Source: Capronia americana (Eukaryota > Ascomycota > Eurotiomycetes > Chaetothyriales > Herpotrichiellaceae). Taken from it: a stretch of 64,000 bases of DNA. Under the pieces are notes generated by a model. It ran no database searches. It had not been told where the DNA came from and saw only the letters and a list, made by a program, of their open reading frames with translations. Shown here one piece after another: positions 53,426 through 64,000 of this stretch; position 1 is the first letter of the stretch; every line of letters starts with the position of its first letter. The DNA lies in NCBI GenBank assembly GCA_016110215.1, contig JADWQD010000012.1, positions 806,001-870,000 of the forward strand. The letters run 5' to 3'. The translations under genes and the position numbers were made by a program.

Positions 53426-55972
53426 GTGCATGGGGAAAGTGTGGCACGGATACATACATATCTACAGGAGGACGGCCTCGGCATTATGCTGTGTGGCTTG
53501 ATGAGCAGATCGATTTCCTGCTCTGACACGGCGAATGGTTTAACTTGGTGCCTCAGTACCACAGTATGCATGTGCAGGAGCTACATAGCTTGGAGCACCT
53601 CAAAATGACGATTAAACTGCACCGTAGGCGCCTTTCGTAACAATAGGACTGTGGAACTTGTCTTGAAATGGCGTGCTGCTTCCCGCATCCTCCATCTGTA
53701 TGCGGTTTGGCATTTGCGGCTTGTCTGTCCGAATATGAAACTAGCAAAGTTACGGAGGAGTCTACCCTAGCATTGTCCGTGACGCTGACTTTTTATATAG
53801 CTGCAAGGCTAACAGAATTTGGTTGATTTCACTGGGCATGTCTGAGGCGGAAAGCTAGCTACTGACAGAGCAAGCGGCATTGGCGAAAGCTATCTTTGCC
53901 GGGCGTTCCAAGGTCGGAGAAAAAGATCCCTTCGCCGATCGTGCCACCGCAGTATCACGACCATGGCGTGCTTGACTTGCTAACAGCCTGAAAGAGGTAC
54001 TGCCGGTACTGCGTACTGGGGCATGCAGTAGTCTCTTGTGCCAGAGCACTCTCCTATTGTTGTACTCGTACTTGCCAACTTGATTTGTGGACTTCCATAT
54101 GCAGACAAGCATGAAGATCAGCGCCGTTGGACCCTCATTCCCAACGGAGTACTCGTACTGTGTAACTCGTACTCTTGCATGTCGATCGACAACTACCTCG
54201 TATCGATACCCGGAACATGGGAGCATGGGAGGATGGGGCCAGCCCGAAAACTTTCTCATTTTGGCGTAGCACGTAGTACCTTAGCCATCGCTCAGTCGGA
54301 AGTCATTTTCAGGGCAAGTACGATGCTTGTATCTTTGTAGGGTCTCCGCAGCCATGGTGCTGGACAAATCGAATGGCTGAATGGAGAGCAAGGTTGGACA
54401 GCTCTTTGACACAACCGTTAACCTTGCTCTGCCTAGCCTCGAATGCTTACCACCAGCAGGCCTGTACTACCGAGGTCTGAAATCCAGCCCACTCTGGCAG
54501 CGACATCTGCTCCTCGACAGATACACAACGTTCTGTACTGCGGTCAGGAGAAGAGGAATTTATGCGCGCTGCACTCCTGCAGCTTGCCTGCGAACCGCGA
54601 TGCGATCTCTGGAGCAGCCCTAGGCGTGGCGAGAAGGCGACCAACCGGGCTGGCTCCTTCGCCCACTGGGGTTTCAAGCTGTTCCGCGCCACGTTCAAGC
54701 ACGAACAGGGGGCATGAAGCCCTAGGCTCATTGTTGACAAGGCACTTGGGGCACAGAAGCAAATCGGCTTCGACCAGCTGCGTCACCCAACACCCTTCCA
54801 CCGTGACTGATTCGGTCTCAATTCTCTGTTCTTCGGAAGGGTTCACCGGGGTCGCCCAGTTGGCATGGAACAGCAAGACCTGAAGCAAAATGAAGGTCAA
54901 TTGAAGTGCCCAGCAGTTTTGCCACACAAAGCTGCCAAAGCTCCTTGTTGGAGAGCTATTCTATCAATCGCCCTTCAACATCCTCCTGAGAGTTTTACCA
55001 GTCCTGATCGGTCTCCCTATACCAAAGCCACAGCTCCACCTAAGTGATCCGTTCCAGAGCGCATCCACAATTTTCTGCAAGAGCTTGCAGGTTGCTAACG
55101 CCACTCCCACAATCGTCCTCAGTCAAGAGATCTGCATTTTGACCAACGACAATCTTTGCCTCGAGCACACAGTTCTGGAAACTTGTCGATTACCTGCAGG
55201 TCTGGCGCCCATCTCATCTAAATACCCTCTCGAGAATCTAGTTACAACCATGGCCTTCTGAGGCGGCCTTAAGCTGTATGCAGGAGTGTCTGCTCGCCTC
55301 TTCGCGCCAGTCACTTCAGTTAGTCCGCATTGACGCCACGCGGCGACTGGCATCACCTTTGGTCCGCTCAAACCTCAATCGGCTGCTTAGCCTTCCTAGG
55401 CGCCCTCAATATCTCCCTGGCCTGCCATCCTAGCCGACCTCAACTTCTTCTACACCTTCGCTGTCTTCACGTTCGTTATTCGAGAATCCTGGTTTTTGGT
55501 GTGTGGTATTGGGATCTTGTCCGTCGGGATCCCAATCTGTGAATCACTGGGCCTGCAATCTCTCTCTTCACTTGTCATTCGTTTTCGACTCTCGTACAGC
55601 ATCTGAATACATCCAAATCGCGGAATACGTCACACAGTCGCCACTGGACTTCACGAACTTCCTCCAGCCTCACTCACTCGAATCATCAGTCGGTGAAGAA
55701 CATCATTCATTAGTTCGAATCACTTTACAGGAAATCGGGGCAGTCATTTCTGCGATCCGAGACAGGGTGCGGGACCAGAGCGACCCAAAAGTGAAGTTGA
55801 GTGGAGGTGAAGTGAAAGGGACGGTCACGGTCTCTGGCAGCTTCTCTTTCGACTGTTATATAAGGAACTGCAATCTCTTCCTTTCTGCTGGGTAAGTGCT
55901 CACTATCAACCTTCGACTCACATCAATCTTCAATCAAGCCAACCAACAAACTAACTCCTCAAAGACGCCAAA
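53426..55972. other. Long gene-poor stretch before the secreted-protein gene
   Basis: About 2.5 kb in which no frame up to 146 codons looks like a genuine protein. GTACTCGTACT-type words recur around 54060-54180. The right end holds the secreted-protein promoter, with a TATA box at 55857. A possible 5' UTR intron runs from GTAAGTG at about 55892 to a CAAAG acceptor just before the start codon, with CTAAC between. Confidence 0.4.
55857..55863 (+). promoter_or_regulatory. TATA box of the secreted-protein gene
   Basis: TATATAA followed by GG lies 110 bp before the ATG at 55973, a good match to the TATA consensus. Confidence 0.6.
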
Positions 55973-56416
55973 ATGTATGCCGTTACTATCGCCGCCATCT
56001 GGATCACAGCACTTCTCGGCATCACATCCGCAAATCCCATCATCAGAAAGTCCCTCAACCCCGACTATCTCAAGCCCAGAACGCCTCTCACCAATGTCGC
56101 CTTCGCGGTGAGCGCAGACGATTGGCCAACCAACGTCGTCTTTATCGGAGGAAGTCAATCTTACGGCATGTGGGTTCCGACAGATGGTGCTTGGTACGAC
56201 CTAGGAAACATCGAATGTCTCGGGCTGCCTGCGAACGCCATCGGCGACTGCAACGATGTGACTATCAATCAGATCGGAGTGGTTGCAGGATACGGCCCTT
56301 GCAGATTTGTCGGCAACGCTGGTTACTCTGCGACCATTCCGGGCAATCCCGGTGACGGCTACTACACGGTTGGACCGCCTCAGAACATCTTGTCTGCGGC
56401 ATGCGGTCCCGCTTGA
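55973..56416 (+). CDS. Small secreted cysteine-containing protein
   Basis: A 147-residue protein starting at the ATG in GCCAAAATG. A signal peptide (AVTIAAIWITALLGITSA, cleavage before NPIIR) is followed by about 125 mature residues with exactly four Cys (IECLGL, GDCNDV, GPCRFV, AACGPA), enough for two disulfides. The mature part is rich in Gly, Asn and aromatic residues and ends a few residues after the last Cys. There is no transmembrane segment or GPI signal. Size, secretion and paired Cys fit the broad class of fungal small secreted or effector-like proteins. I do not recognise a family and assign no activity. A TATA box and possible 5' UTR intron lie upstream. Confidence 0.8.
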   Translation: MYAVTIAAIWITALLGITSANPIIRKSLNPDYLKPRTPLTNVAFAVSADDWPTNVVFIGGSQSYGMWVPTDGAWYDLGNIECLGLPANAIGDCNDVTINQIGVVAGYGPCRFVGNAGYSATIPGNPGDGYYTVGPPQNILSAACGPA

Positions 56417-57815
56417 GACGTCAGCATCTCTATTCTACGGTCCTCAGGCAGCATGATGCGTACACGAGGTACGAAGAGCAACGAAGGTTCGAGTAAACGA
56501 TTTTCTTTCGAGCAAACGACAATTCAGCTTTCCCAAGATTCCACTTCCAACACTTGAGCTCCATGTCAAGGTCTTTCGGACCACTGAGCCAACAAGGTGT
56601 ACGCCAGCAACGCACCTACCCTCTCGACGGCGACGCAACTCAGCTTGTTACCGTCGCCATGGCGCTTCGAAGGAAATGTGCTACCTGGAGGGAGGATGGT
56701 GGGAGCTGTTCCAAAGCAGGATAGATGCCCTGGCTCGGGGCGAGCTCACCAATTACCACACATTCGATAAGACAAATATGATACCCAGATTCAATTCAAT
56801 CAAGTTATACGCTCATCAGGTCATCTTCCCGCCTCGGCTTCTGACTTGCACTTTTGACTTGTACTTACTTCTCAGTAAACCCATGATGCGCCACGGCTTA
56901 TCCACTTCCTCAGATACTGCAGGGTCAATAACTCCTCGAGGTTCCCTGCGAGTCTAGATCATGCACGGCGTCCGCCTTTAGGCCTGCCAGATCACCCACT
57001 CGCTCCCCCGCTCTGGTGGAGATTCCTGTACGTAGCATGCATCAACGGGACAGCTCCGTGGATGATGGATCGCTGGCTGAGAACCATCTTCATCCTCCAG
57101 CTTCTTGAATTTGCATCGGCACTGAAGTTTATTCGTTTGCAAGATAGCTTGAGCAGGGACGTCTGTTCTGGGCAGCGACGCATTCGGCGATAGTTTCTAC
57201 CCACGCGATACAATAATCACGAGGCGCGAGCAATTGCGCCACTAGTTGTCCCAGGGTCGGTTGGATGAGGGGCGAGCAGTCCATACTTGTCTAGTAATCG
57301 GACATAGATCTATCTGGGAACAGGCCATTATCTGTTGAAGATGACTGAGGTTCGGGGCTGATAGTCACTCGTTCATCGCAGCTTCAGTCCGGGCCCTGAA
57401 CGGCATGCCCAAATTAAGCTGCCACTGCAACGCTTAGCGATGAACCGGGCCGAGGTGACGCCGCTCTTTCAACTTGTCCTCACTTGAAGTTCACTTTCTG
57501 TTCTCCCTCCAGCTGGATCCAAAATTGAACTCGAGGCCGTCAATCCCCCACGGCAAGCCTTCCACCCACGCCATCAAGACCACCAACACACCAGCACAAG
57601 ACCCCCATCTTGACGCCTCGCTAGTTACAATGGCCAATCGCGAACCGATTCCCATGAGATCACGAAATCTAAGAAACCTGGATTCGACCTGATGTCAGTG
57701 ACATGTCACCATATTGTTGAGCTCGGTGAAGGTGTCTCTGGACATATCAATCATGTACCAGATCTTTAAGATCTCTTTTTTCGCTCATCGAACAGCGTGT
57801 CGAGCATGAGGGCCA
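56417..57815. other. Intergenic region before the SulP gene
   Basis: About 1.4 kb. A short ATG frame near 57630 (MANREPIPMRSRNLRNLDST then stop) could be an upstream ORF in the transporter's 5' leader or a missed first exon; no splice joining it to the main frame was found. Nothing else was seen. Confidence 0.4.
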
Positions 57816-59896
57816 ATGGACGATCCCGAATCAACCGAAAATCATCATCTCCTGAAGCGATGTTCCCACAATTCGAATTACACGTCATTCACTGCTTCGT
57901 CCGGAGAGTCAAAGCCGAGAAACATGTCCTTCATGCGAGGTCAACGCTTGTCAGGACGCCAAAAGACACATCTGTCGAGATATTTCCCCTTCCTTAGATG
58001 GATTCCGGAGTACAGATGGGAATGGTTTACTGGAGACCTCATTGGCTCCTTGACCGTAGCATCCCTATATGTCCCGTTGTCTGTATCTTTTGCCCTTCTG
58101 GGGCATGCTCATCCTATCAGCGGTCTCTACTCATTCGTCATCAACCCGCTTCTCTATGCCCTACTGGGTACTTGCTCTTTAATGGTGGTCGGCCCTGAAG
58201 CGCCGGGCTCTCTCCTCGTAGGGACGGTCGTAACGGCTTCGACTTCGCGCAACAGCGGCGACGAGAACGATCTCATCAGCGCACAGATAGCCGGGACCGT
58301 GACTGCATGTTCAGGAGCACTTCTGTTTGTCACAGGGCTTAGCCGGCTTGGTTCGGTGGACTCTGTCCTCAGTCGCCCTCTTATGCGAGGAGTCATCGGC
58401 GCCCTCGGGCTCAATGTTCTGATAGAGCAAACAGTGACGGGTTTGGGACTTGGAGTGCTGGCGAGGGAAGACTCCAATGTGGCCGGAGGAAGTCCGGCGC
58501 GAAAACTCCTGTTCATCGTGACAAATCTAGGCCAGGCACATGTGCTGACCTCCATCTTGTCAATCGCAAGCTTTATCGTCGTCATGACACTCCGGTAGGC
58601 ATTGATGCTCCCCGAAAGCCCTGAAAAACCCACTGATGAGACGCAAGACACTTTAGAGATCCATTGGAACGAAGGTATCGCGCAGTTGCATACATTCCAG
58701 ACCGATTCGTCGTCGTCGCATCGGCAGGCTTCTTGACATGGTTGTTACAGTGGCACGAGCATGGTCTTCAGGTGCTTGGCCACATTCAAACACCGAAGAC
58801 TAGCGCTTTGCCATTCCATTGGCCCTTTAGTCTACAGCATGTCGAGGTTTCGAGTCTCGTCGTCACATCTTTTCTGGTCGCTCTAGTTGGACTGTTCGAA
58901 TCCTCCTTGACGGCTAGGAGCTTGCGAAAAGTAGGCCAGGGCAAGGGCGCGATTACTCTTCCCCACAATGCAGATCAAGAGCTGATAGCACTGGGAGTTT
59001 CCAACATCATTGGCGGCTGCTTCCTTGCATTGCCAGCTTTCGGCGGATATGGCAGGAGCAAGTTGAACTTCTCAACAGGTGGAAGAACCCCAATGAGCAA
59101 TGTTCTTCTCAGCGTCATGACTCTGCTCTGCATCCTCTTCCTTCTGCCGGCATTCTACTTCCTGCCAAGGGGAGTCCTCGCAGCCATGATCGCCGTGGTT
59201 GGAGTCTCTATGGTAGAAGAATGTCCGCATGAAATCTTATTCTTCGCGAAGATACGGGCCTGGCCAGAGCTCGCTCTCATGGCAGCGGTGTTCGCGGCCA
59301 TGGTATTTCACTCCGTCTCCCTGGGCATGGCATTAGGCCTAGGGTGGTCCATTTTGGCATTGTTCATCTTTGGAGGATGGCGCACGACACTTCGAATCCT
59401 CGACTCCCGTTCACCCAAGGCATACGAAGATGAAGAATTCGCCCAAATCGCGACACTGTGTCCCATGCGGACAATCCTCGTTACCATTCCCGGCCCTTTG
59501 ACATTTGTCAACACGAATAACCTGAAAGATCGCATCGACGCGCTTGAGCACGTCGTTCTGCCGAAGCCTCCTGTTCGCCGCCCAGATTCGCGGCCGCCGG
59601 CAATGGCAGAGACAGCTCTTATTTTCGATATGCGCCACTGTACGAAAACCGACGGTTGCGCCATTCAAGTCCTTACAGAGATCACAGAAGAACATGCAGT
59701 GGAAGGGAATAGAATCATCATATGGGAACCCTTGCAGCTACATGGGATGGATCCAATACAACATAAACTGGCATTGAGCGGTGCTTTAGATTCGTGTGGC
59801 GAAAATATCAGCTTTGTGACCAGCTTGGGGGAGATGCTGACGGATTTGGGCGCTGAAGAGAGCCTAGAGTCTCGTTTCGAATCGATGGACGTCTAG
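57816..59896 (+). CDS. SulP/SLC26-family anion transporter with STAS domain
   Basis: Membrane transporter of 672 aa in two exons around a 62-nt intron (58595..58656); the splice gives TLRDPLERRYRAVAYIPDRF. The SulP core starts at WEWFTGDLIGSLTVASLYVP, where the family signature normally reads GDxxAGxTVaxxxiP. It continues through about 10-12 hydrophobic segments with GVIGALGLNVLIEQ, RSLRKVGQGKGAITLPHNAD and NIIGGCFLALPAFGGYGRSK. A cytosolic STAS domain (~520-660) includes CPMRTILVTIPGPLTFVN and ALIFDMRHCTKTDGCAIQVL. The family carries sulfate and other anions; this protein resembles the vacuolar/SLC26-like fungal branch more than the high-affinity sulfate permeases, so the substrate is uncertain. 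The ATG at 57816 is the first compatible one, though an upstream exon is possible. Confidence 0.9.
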
Positions 59897-60355
59897 AAGA
59901 CGTGGGGTGGTGAAGGCTCATCGGCCTTGTTTGAGCGCATTCAAATCCTCCTGCTGGAAGGAATTCAACACAACTCGAGCTCGCATATTCATGTGATCAC
60001 GCAGGTCTGGGAACAATGCACGATTGCTCTGGTTTTCGAAAGCGAGCCACATTCTCCACGCGACTTTGATATCACATATGTGAAAGCCTTTACGGCTCCC
60101 TTAAGGGGAATAATAGCGATACCACCGACCTCTAAGAACGCTTGAAATCCATGAACAGGTAGACTCAGCCCACGAATCGTCAGGAGACGGTCATCTACAT
60201 GGGCATCGCTGTGTGATTCATTGGCTTATCATCCATCGACAATACATATATACACATCCACTAGTCTAATGCGCTCAGAACAACACGCCGCAAACATACA
60301 CCAGAACACCATCGCCGAATTCTACCTATCCTACCCTGCTTCGCCATCTGGACCG
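59897..60355. other. Convergent 3' region
   Basis: About 460 bp between the 3' ends of the SulP gene and the AT-hook gene, without coding signal. Confidence 0.4.
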
Positions 60356-63300
60356 CTAGCTCTCCCGTCCTTGTTTCGCCTTGCTCTCCTCCTGGCGAAC
60401 GACCTCCCCCACCACAATCCGGCAGAGTCTCTCGCACAGTTCCTCGGCCGTCCATCCCCACGTCACCTCCTGCACGGTGGAGCCCTCCCTCACTTTACGC
60501 CCCCCATACCATCCCATCGAGAACTCACACTCCTGCATGAATCTCTCCAACACCTCGACCTCCCCGTCCCCCACAGTCCAGACGAACTCGCCCTTAATGA
60601 GCCCGTTCTTCGTCTCGTCCACAATCATCTGCTTGCCGCGCAGGGCCCAGACTTCGTCGCGAATTTGGTCCCGAGGCGGGGGGTGGAATTTCGGGCGCAG
60701 CGATTTGCGGTATATGATGTGCAAGGTGCGGAAGTGGGCGTTTGTGAAGTCGCCAGTCGTGGCGAGGGGTGTCTTAACGTTGCGGAGGGGGTCGGATGGA
60801 TAGGAGGGAGAGAGGAGGTAGGATGGAAGTGGAGAACGGGTTGGGTTGGGATTGGAAACAGAGTGAGATGGTCTGGCGGAAGAAGGGATTGACGATTTTG
60901 TCTTCTGCCATTGAGGAGGCTCTGCATGCTGGTCTTGGTGGTGTTTCGCGGGTGCGTGGGAAGTTGACGTTGACGATGGCTTCGACCTTGCCGCACAGTC
61001 GGTGTTGCGTTGCTCTTTCGGCTGGGCAGAATTGTTAGGTTTCTGCTTCGAGTCCCAAACCCAGGTGCCCCAGCCTCCAGTGGGCTCTGTTGCTGGTTTT
61101 TCCTTCTGCGGCGGACTCACTGCGACTTGGCGTCTCTGCTCTTCGATTTCAATTTCGCGTCGAAGAGGATGAGGTTCTGTAGGTACAGCTTCTGCCGCGT
61201 GAAGCTCTTGCTTCAACTGCCTTCCTACCTCGTCCCCAAATGATGTATCGTCGCTCGAAGACCGCATGCTGAAACTGCTCTCTTGCCCATCAACGTCCAC
61301 ACCTCTGGATCTGCCACTAAAGATTACTCTTCTTGTCATGGTTGGCGTGTCAGGGCAAGAGAAAACCATGCTCTCACGGGAACCTTTCATGGCAGACCGT
61401 GGTGTTGGGGGACGAAGAGGAGACCCTGCCTCCTGCTCGTCCAAAGATGGTCGCCGAGTCGCTAAGGGCTGGCGCTGTGGGTGTGACGTGAATAGGGATG
61501 TTGACGAGTCATTGAAGTTGACGGGGATTTTGACAGGCTGCGGAGGCGAAGAGGCTGCTTCTGACAGATCCGAGGCTTCGTTCCCTGACTCGTCGTTCTC
61601 GTGATGCTCATCGTGCGTAGTTGATCCCGAAGGCTCTTCGTGGTAACGCCCGTCAGAATCATCTCGAGGCTGCCCGTCTTCGTCCTCATTGAAACAATCG
61701 TGGCTTGATGTTTCGAAACTTTCCCCTTCGACGGCGTCCTTCTTGGGCGTGCCGGCCATCAGATCGATGTCGAATTTTCCGCTGTTGCTCCTCTGTCTTA
61801 ATTGTTGTCGCTGGATCTGGCCAGCCCCGAATCGCACTTTGCTCTCAGGCCCTTTATAAGCCATAAGGCCACTCACTTCATCCATGTTGGTTGACAAGAA
61901 TGTGCTTTGCTCGTGAGGCACTTCAACATCTTCGCCTCTCTTCCACGGACTAGGGATCAAGCTCCTCCTAGGTCGGTTGATGGTTTCTCTTGCCCGTTCC
62001 TGCTGTTTAGGCTGTTCGCTGCGACTAAAGAAATTGGTACTTCCGCCGTGCGGTGGGCTCGAGGAGCACTTGGCCTCTGCTAACCAGATGTCCGTCTCGT
62101 CCCCAGCTTCGTTGTCCAAGTGGGAACGAATGTCAGCTTTCTCCAGCTTTTTGGCCGGCCGCTCTTCATCATCACTGTCGCTGTCGATCACTATGACCTG
62201 ACTTTCAGAAGCATTTTGAATCTGTCTGGAAATGGCTTCCCTCTCGAGTTGCCATTCGCGCTCTCGCCTAGCTTGAGTATCAAGAACGACCGGCTCCAGT
62301 GGCTTTGAAGTGTTATTCCGCGGCGTTTGGGGCCCATTCTCCGTGATATGGGGGTTATTGAAGCTTGAGACGCTATGGGTTTCGGCTCTGGTTACCTGCG
62401 ATTCCAGTCGAGCTTGTGTGTTGTCGGCACTGATATGTGACTGAAGCTTGGCGTCTGATGACGATCTATCCGATCCTGTATCCGTGTTTCCTTGATTTCC
62501 CGTGGTAATTGATTGAGCTGGCAATTCTGCCACCTGTCTCTTTGCAAGCTCTTCGCCGAATCGAAGGCCGGCTCTGAGCTCGCGCTGGGTGCCGGAGTCG
62601 AAGCCGTTGAACAAAGCATCCTGATCATGCGGGGTTGGAGGTTGCGAAGTCGGCACGTTCTCGGGTGGTAGCGCTTTCTCAGTACTGGGAGCGGGCGACA
62701 TAATTTCCTGCAATGCAATACCTGCAAAGAGAGCCCCAGCCGATGCCCGATGCTGGTGTTGTGGTGTTCGTCGAGGTTGGTGTCTTGGTGGTGACGAAAG
62801 CTTGGGAGATGAGTACGGTTGTGGCGTGACTTTCCGCATGAGACCAGGTCTGGATGAAGACGACACCTTAAGCAGGCTCCCGTTGTGCTCAGACGCGGGT
62901 GGCGAGGATGGCACAGTGCTCGATATGTCACTTTCGTCCACCCTCAAGATGGGGTAGGCCACTGTCTGCTCGGGAATAGGTGACAAGGAAGGCCTGATGT
63001 CGTTCTTGGTTGGCGGCGCGGAATATTCCAAGGTTGTCAAGCAGTGCGTTGGTGCCAGACCCGAACTTGTAGCCGCTCCCTCCTCCAGGGGACTACTAAG
63101 GTATCGTTTGACCGAAGGCAAAGTATCCAAATCAATCATCGTGAAACCTTCACTCTCGAGCATCGTGTCAAAACCTTCATTACCATGATTGACAGCAGGC
63201 TCATCGTCAAGAAGCTTTTCAACCTCATCAGAGTCCCCGTGGTAGGACGAAGTGGGCGAGGGAGTCGGATAGCTCATTGCGCTATTAGCAGATACTTTCC

Positions 63301-64000
63301 GTGCTTGCAATTGAGCCTGGTGGGTGGAGATTCGGATCTTCTCGTCGGCATTCGAATCATGCGCGGTACGGTCATCGTTGTCTTCGGACTTTGTTGACAG
63401 GCCTCGTGGTCGGACAGCTATATGATCCAGCTCAAGCATCTTAAGTTCTGGTGAGTCGTTTCCCAATGCAGGCCCTGGCCCACCCATTGCATCTTCACCC
63501 ACGACATCTGTATCGGGTCCAACGACAAATTCTGCACTGTTCGACTTTGACCTCGCTGCGGACGGCTGTGCTCCAGTGTCTGCCGTTGTACTATTTTTCG
63601 GGATGCCTCGTCTTTTTCGCGGCGACTTCTTCTGCTTCAGCCAGTCATCCCGTTCGGAGTCGTCTCCCAGCGGTATTATGTCCAGGTCTGTCACACTCTG
63701 TCTTCGGCTTCGACTGGAATTTCGGCCTTTGCGCTCAGGAGTTGCGCCCCTCTTGGGATTTGCATGCGATTTTCTGCCTCGAGCAAGACGTATCGGGGAT
63801 GGGTCACTTTGCAACGGTAGCTTCATCGTCCGCGCTCTCGCTCTGGTCATCGGAGTGTTTCCTTCCATATCTGCGTCTTCTGGTTCTGCCTCCACCGTCA
63901 CTCGAATCTTCCAAGGGCTCAAGTGCTGTTCCGAAACGGTGCAAAAAGGAGAGGATGCGAATGCTTCAATACTTTGGGAGGTCGGTTTTGGATGTCTGGC
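60356..64000 (-). CDS. Large AT-hook-like nuclear protein, 5' end outside window
   Basis: The frame is open from the right window edge to the stop at 60356, giving at least 1214 aa without an intron; the start lies beyond 64000. Near the visible N-terminus a conserved phrase (IEAFASSPFCTVSEQHLSPW then KIRVTVEAEPEDA) is typical of a family annotated in fungi as AT DNA-binding proteins. Basic patches (RLARGRKSHANPKRG, KKSPRKRRGIPK) resemble AT-hooks. The middle ~850 residues are Ser/Pro/acidic and disordered. The last ~130 residues form a compact domain (FTNAHFRTLHIIYRKSLRP, VWALRGKQMIVDE, EFVWTVGDGEVEVLERFMQE) that is conserved but uncharacterised. A role in chromatin or transcription is inferred from the basic motifs only. 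Confidence 0.85.
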   Translation of the reverse strand, partial: ARHPKPTSQSIEAFASSPFCTVSEQHLSPWKIRVTVEAEPEDADMEGNTPMTRARARTMKLPLQSDPSPIRLARGRKSHANPKRGATPERKGRNSSRSRRQSVTDLDIIPLGDDSERDDWLKQKKSPRKRRGIPKNSTTADTGAQPSAARSKSNSAEFVVGPDTDVVGEDAMGGPGPALGNDSPELKMLELDHIAVRPRGLSTKSEDNDDRTAHDSNADEKIRISTHQAQLQARKVSANSAMSYPTPSPTSSYHGDSDEVEKLLDDEPAVNHGNEGFDTMLESEGFTMIDLDTLPSVKRYLSSPLEEGAATSSGLAPTHCLTTLEYSAPPTKNDIRPSLSPIPEQTVAYPILRVDESDISSTVPSSPPASEHNGSLLKVSSSSRPGLMRKVTPQPYSSPKLSSPPRHQPRRTPQHQHRASAGALFAGIALQEIMSPAPSTEKALPPENVPTSQPPTPHDQDALFNGFDSGTQRELRAGLRFGEELAKRQVAELPAQSITTGNQGNTDTGSDRSSSDAKLQSHISADNTQARLESQVTRAETHSVSSFNNPHITENGPQTPRNNTSKPLEPVVLDTQARREREWQLEREAISRQIQNASESQVIVIDSDSDDEERPAKKLEKADIRSHLDNEAGDETDIWLAEAKCSSSPPHGGSTNFFSRSEQPKQQERARETINRPRRSLIPSPWKRGEDVEVPHEQSTFLSTNMDEVSGLMAYKGPESKVRFGAGQIQRQQLRQRSNSGKFDIDLMAGTPKKDAVEGESFETSSHDCFNEDEDGQPRDDSDGRYHEEPSGSTTHDEHHENDESGNEASDLSEAASSPPQPVKIPVNFNDSSTSLFTSHPQRQPLATRRPSLDEQEAGSPLRPPTPRSAMKGSRESMVFSCPDTPTMTRRVIFSGRSRGVDVDGQESSFSMRSSSDDTSFGDEVGRQLKQELHAAEAVPTEPHPLRREIEIEEQRRQVAVSPPQKEKPATEPTGGWGTWVWDSKQKPNNSAQPKEQRNTDCAARSKPSSTSTSHAPAKHHQDQHAEPPQWQKTKSSIPSSARPSHSVSNPNPTRSPLPSYLLSPSYPSDPLRNVKTPLATTGDFTNAHFRTLHIIYRKSLRPKFHPPPRDQIRDEVWALRGKQMIVDETKNGLIKGEFVWTVGDGEVEVLERFMQECEFSMGWYGGRKVREGSTVQEVTWGWTAEELCERLCRIVVGEVVRQEESKAKQGRES

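Noticed and set aside
1..64000. tRNA, rRNA, transposon or CRISPR features
   Set aside because: No tRNA B-box with matching stems, no rRNA sequence, no terminal-repeat element with transposase or reverse transcriptase motifs and no spaced direct-repeat array was found by reading. A covariance-model and repeat search would be decisive.

Overview
The window is nuclear DNA of a filamentous ascomycete (Pezizomycotina). The genes have short spliceosomal introns (about 48-140 nt, GT..AG, CTNAC-like branch sites). They include a fungal highly reducing / non-reducing polyketide synthase pair, a Zn2Cys6 regulator, a GPI-anchored wall protein and clear orthologues of conserved eukaryotic genes. Genus or class cannot be fixed from sequence alone. 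No rRNA, tRNA, CRISPR array or intact transposon was recognised.

Layout. (1) 0.8-21.2 kb: a secondary-metabolite locus of three very large genes. A non-reducing PKS (SAT-KS-AT-PT-ACP-TE, minus strand) lies divergent from a full-length ABC-B exporter (plus strand), followed by a highly reducing PKS (KS-AT-DH-degenerate MT-ER-KR-ACP, plus strand). This combination, with a SAT domain to receive a reduced starter and a terminal thioesterase, is the hallmark of benzenediol-lactone pathways (resorcylic acid lactones such as zearalenone, radicicol and hypothemycin, and dihydroxyphenylacetic acid lactones such as curvularin). The model is: HR-PKS builds a reduced chain, the SAT domain loads it onto the NR-PKS, the NR-PKS extends it and the PT domain cyclises it, TE releases a macrolactone or related product, and the ABC protein exports it. 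No tailoring enzyme and no pathway regulator is visible, so the compound may be unmodified or more cluster genes lie left of position 1. (2) 22.1-33.9 kb: housekeeping genes mark the right border: APC/C subunit Cdc26, proteasome subunit Rpn10, a GPI-anchored protein, TRAPP subunit Trs23 (its start codon is split by an intron), a Zn2Cys6 regulator and the Fe-S assembly protein Cia2. (3) 35.2-42.8 kb: a GT25-type glycosyltransferase, a single-pass Ser/Thr-rich surface protein, and an MFS transporter of the phosphate/glycerophosphodiester type with strongly C/G-biased third codon positions. (4) 43.6-52.3 kb: a Ste20-type kinase with a long disordered N-terminus, the splicing helicase Prp16, and prefoldin subunit 2 divergent from it. 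(5) 52.7-64 kb: an unrecognised 250-residue protein, a small secreted four-cysteine protein, a SulP/STAS anion transporter, and a large AT-hook-like nuclear protein that runs off the right edge.

Exon boundaries were worked out by hand from splice consensus, reading-frame continuity and recognised protein families. In every spliced gene the summed exon length is divisible by three. Choices that remain open are stated in the entries. Long gene-free stretches (30.8-33.3, 38.8-40.8 and 53.4-56.0 kb) showed no convincing coding content.
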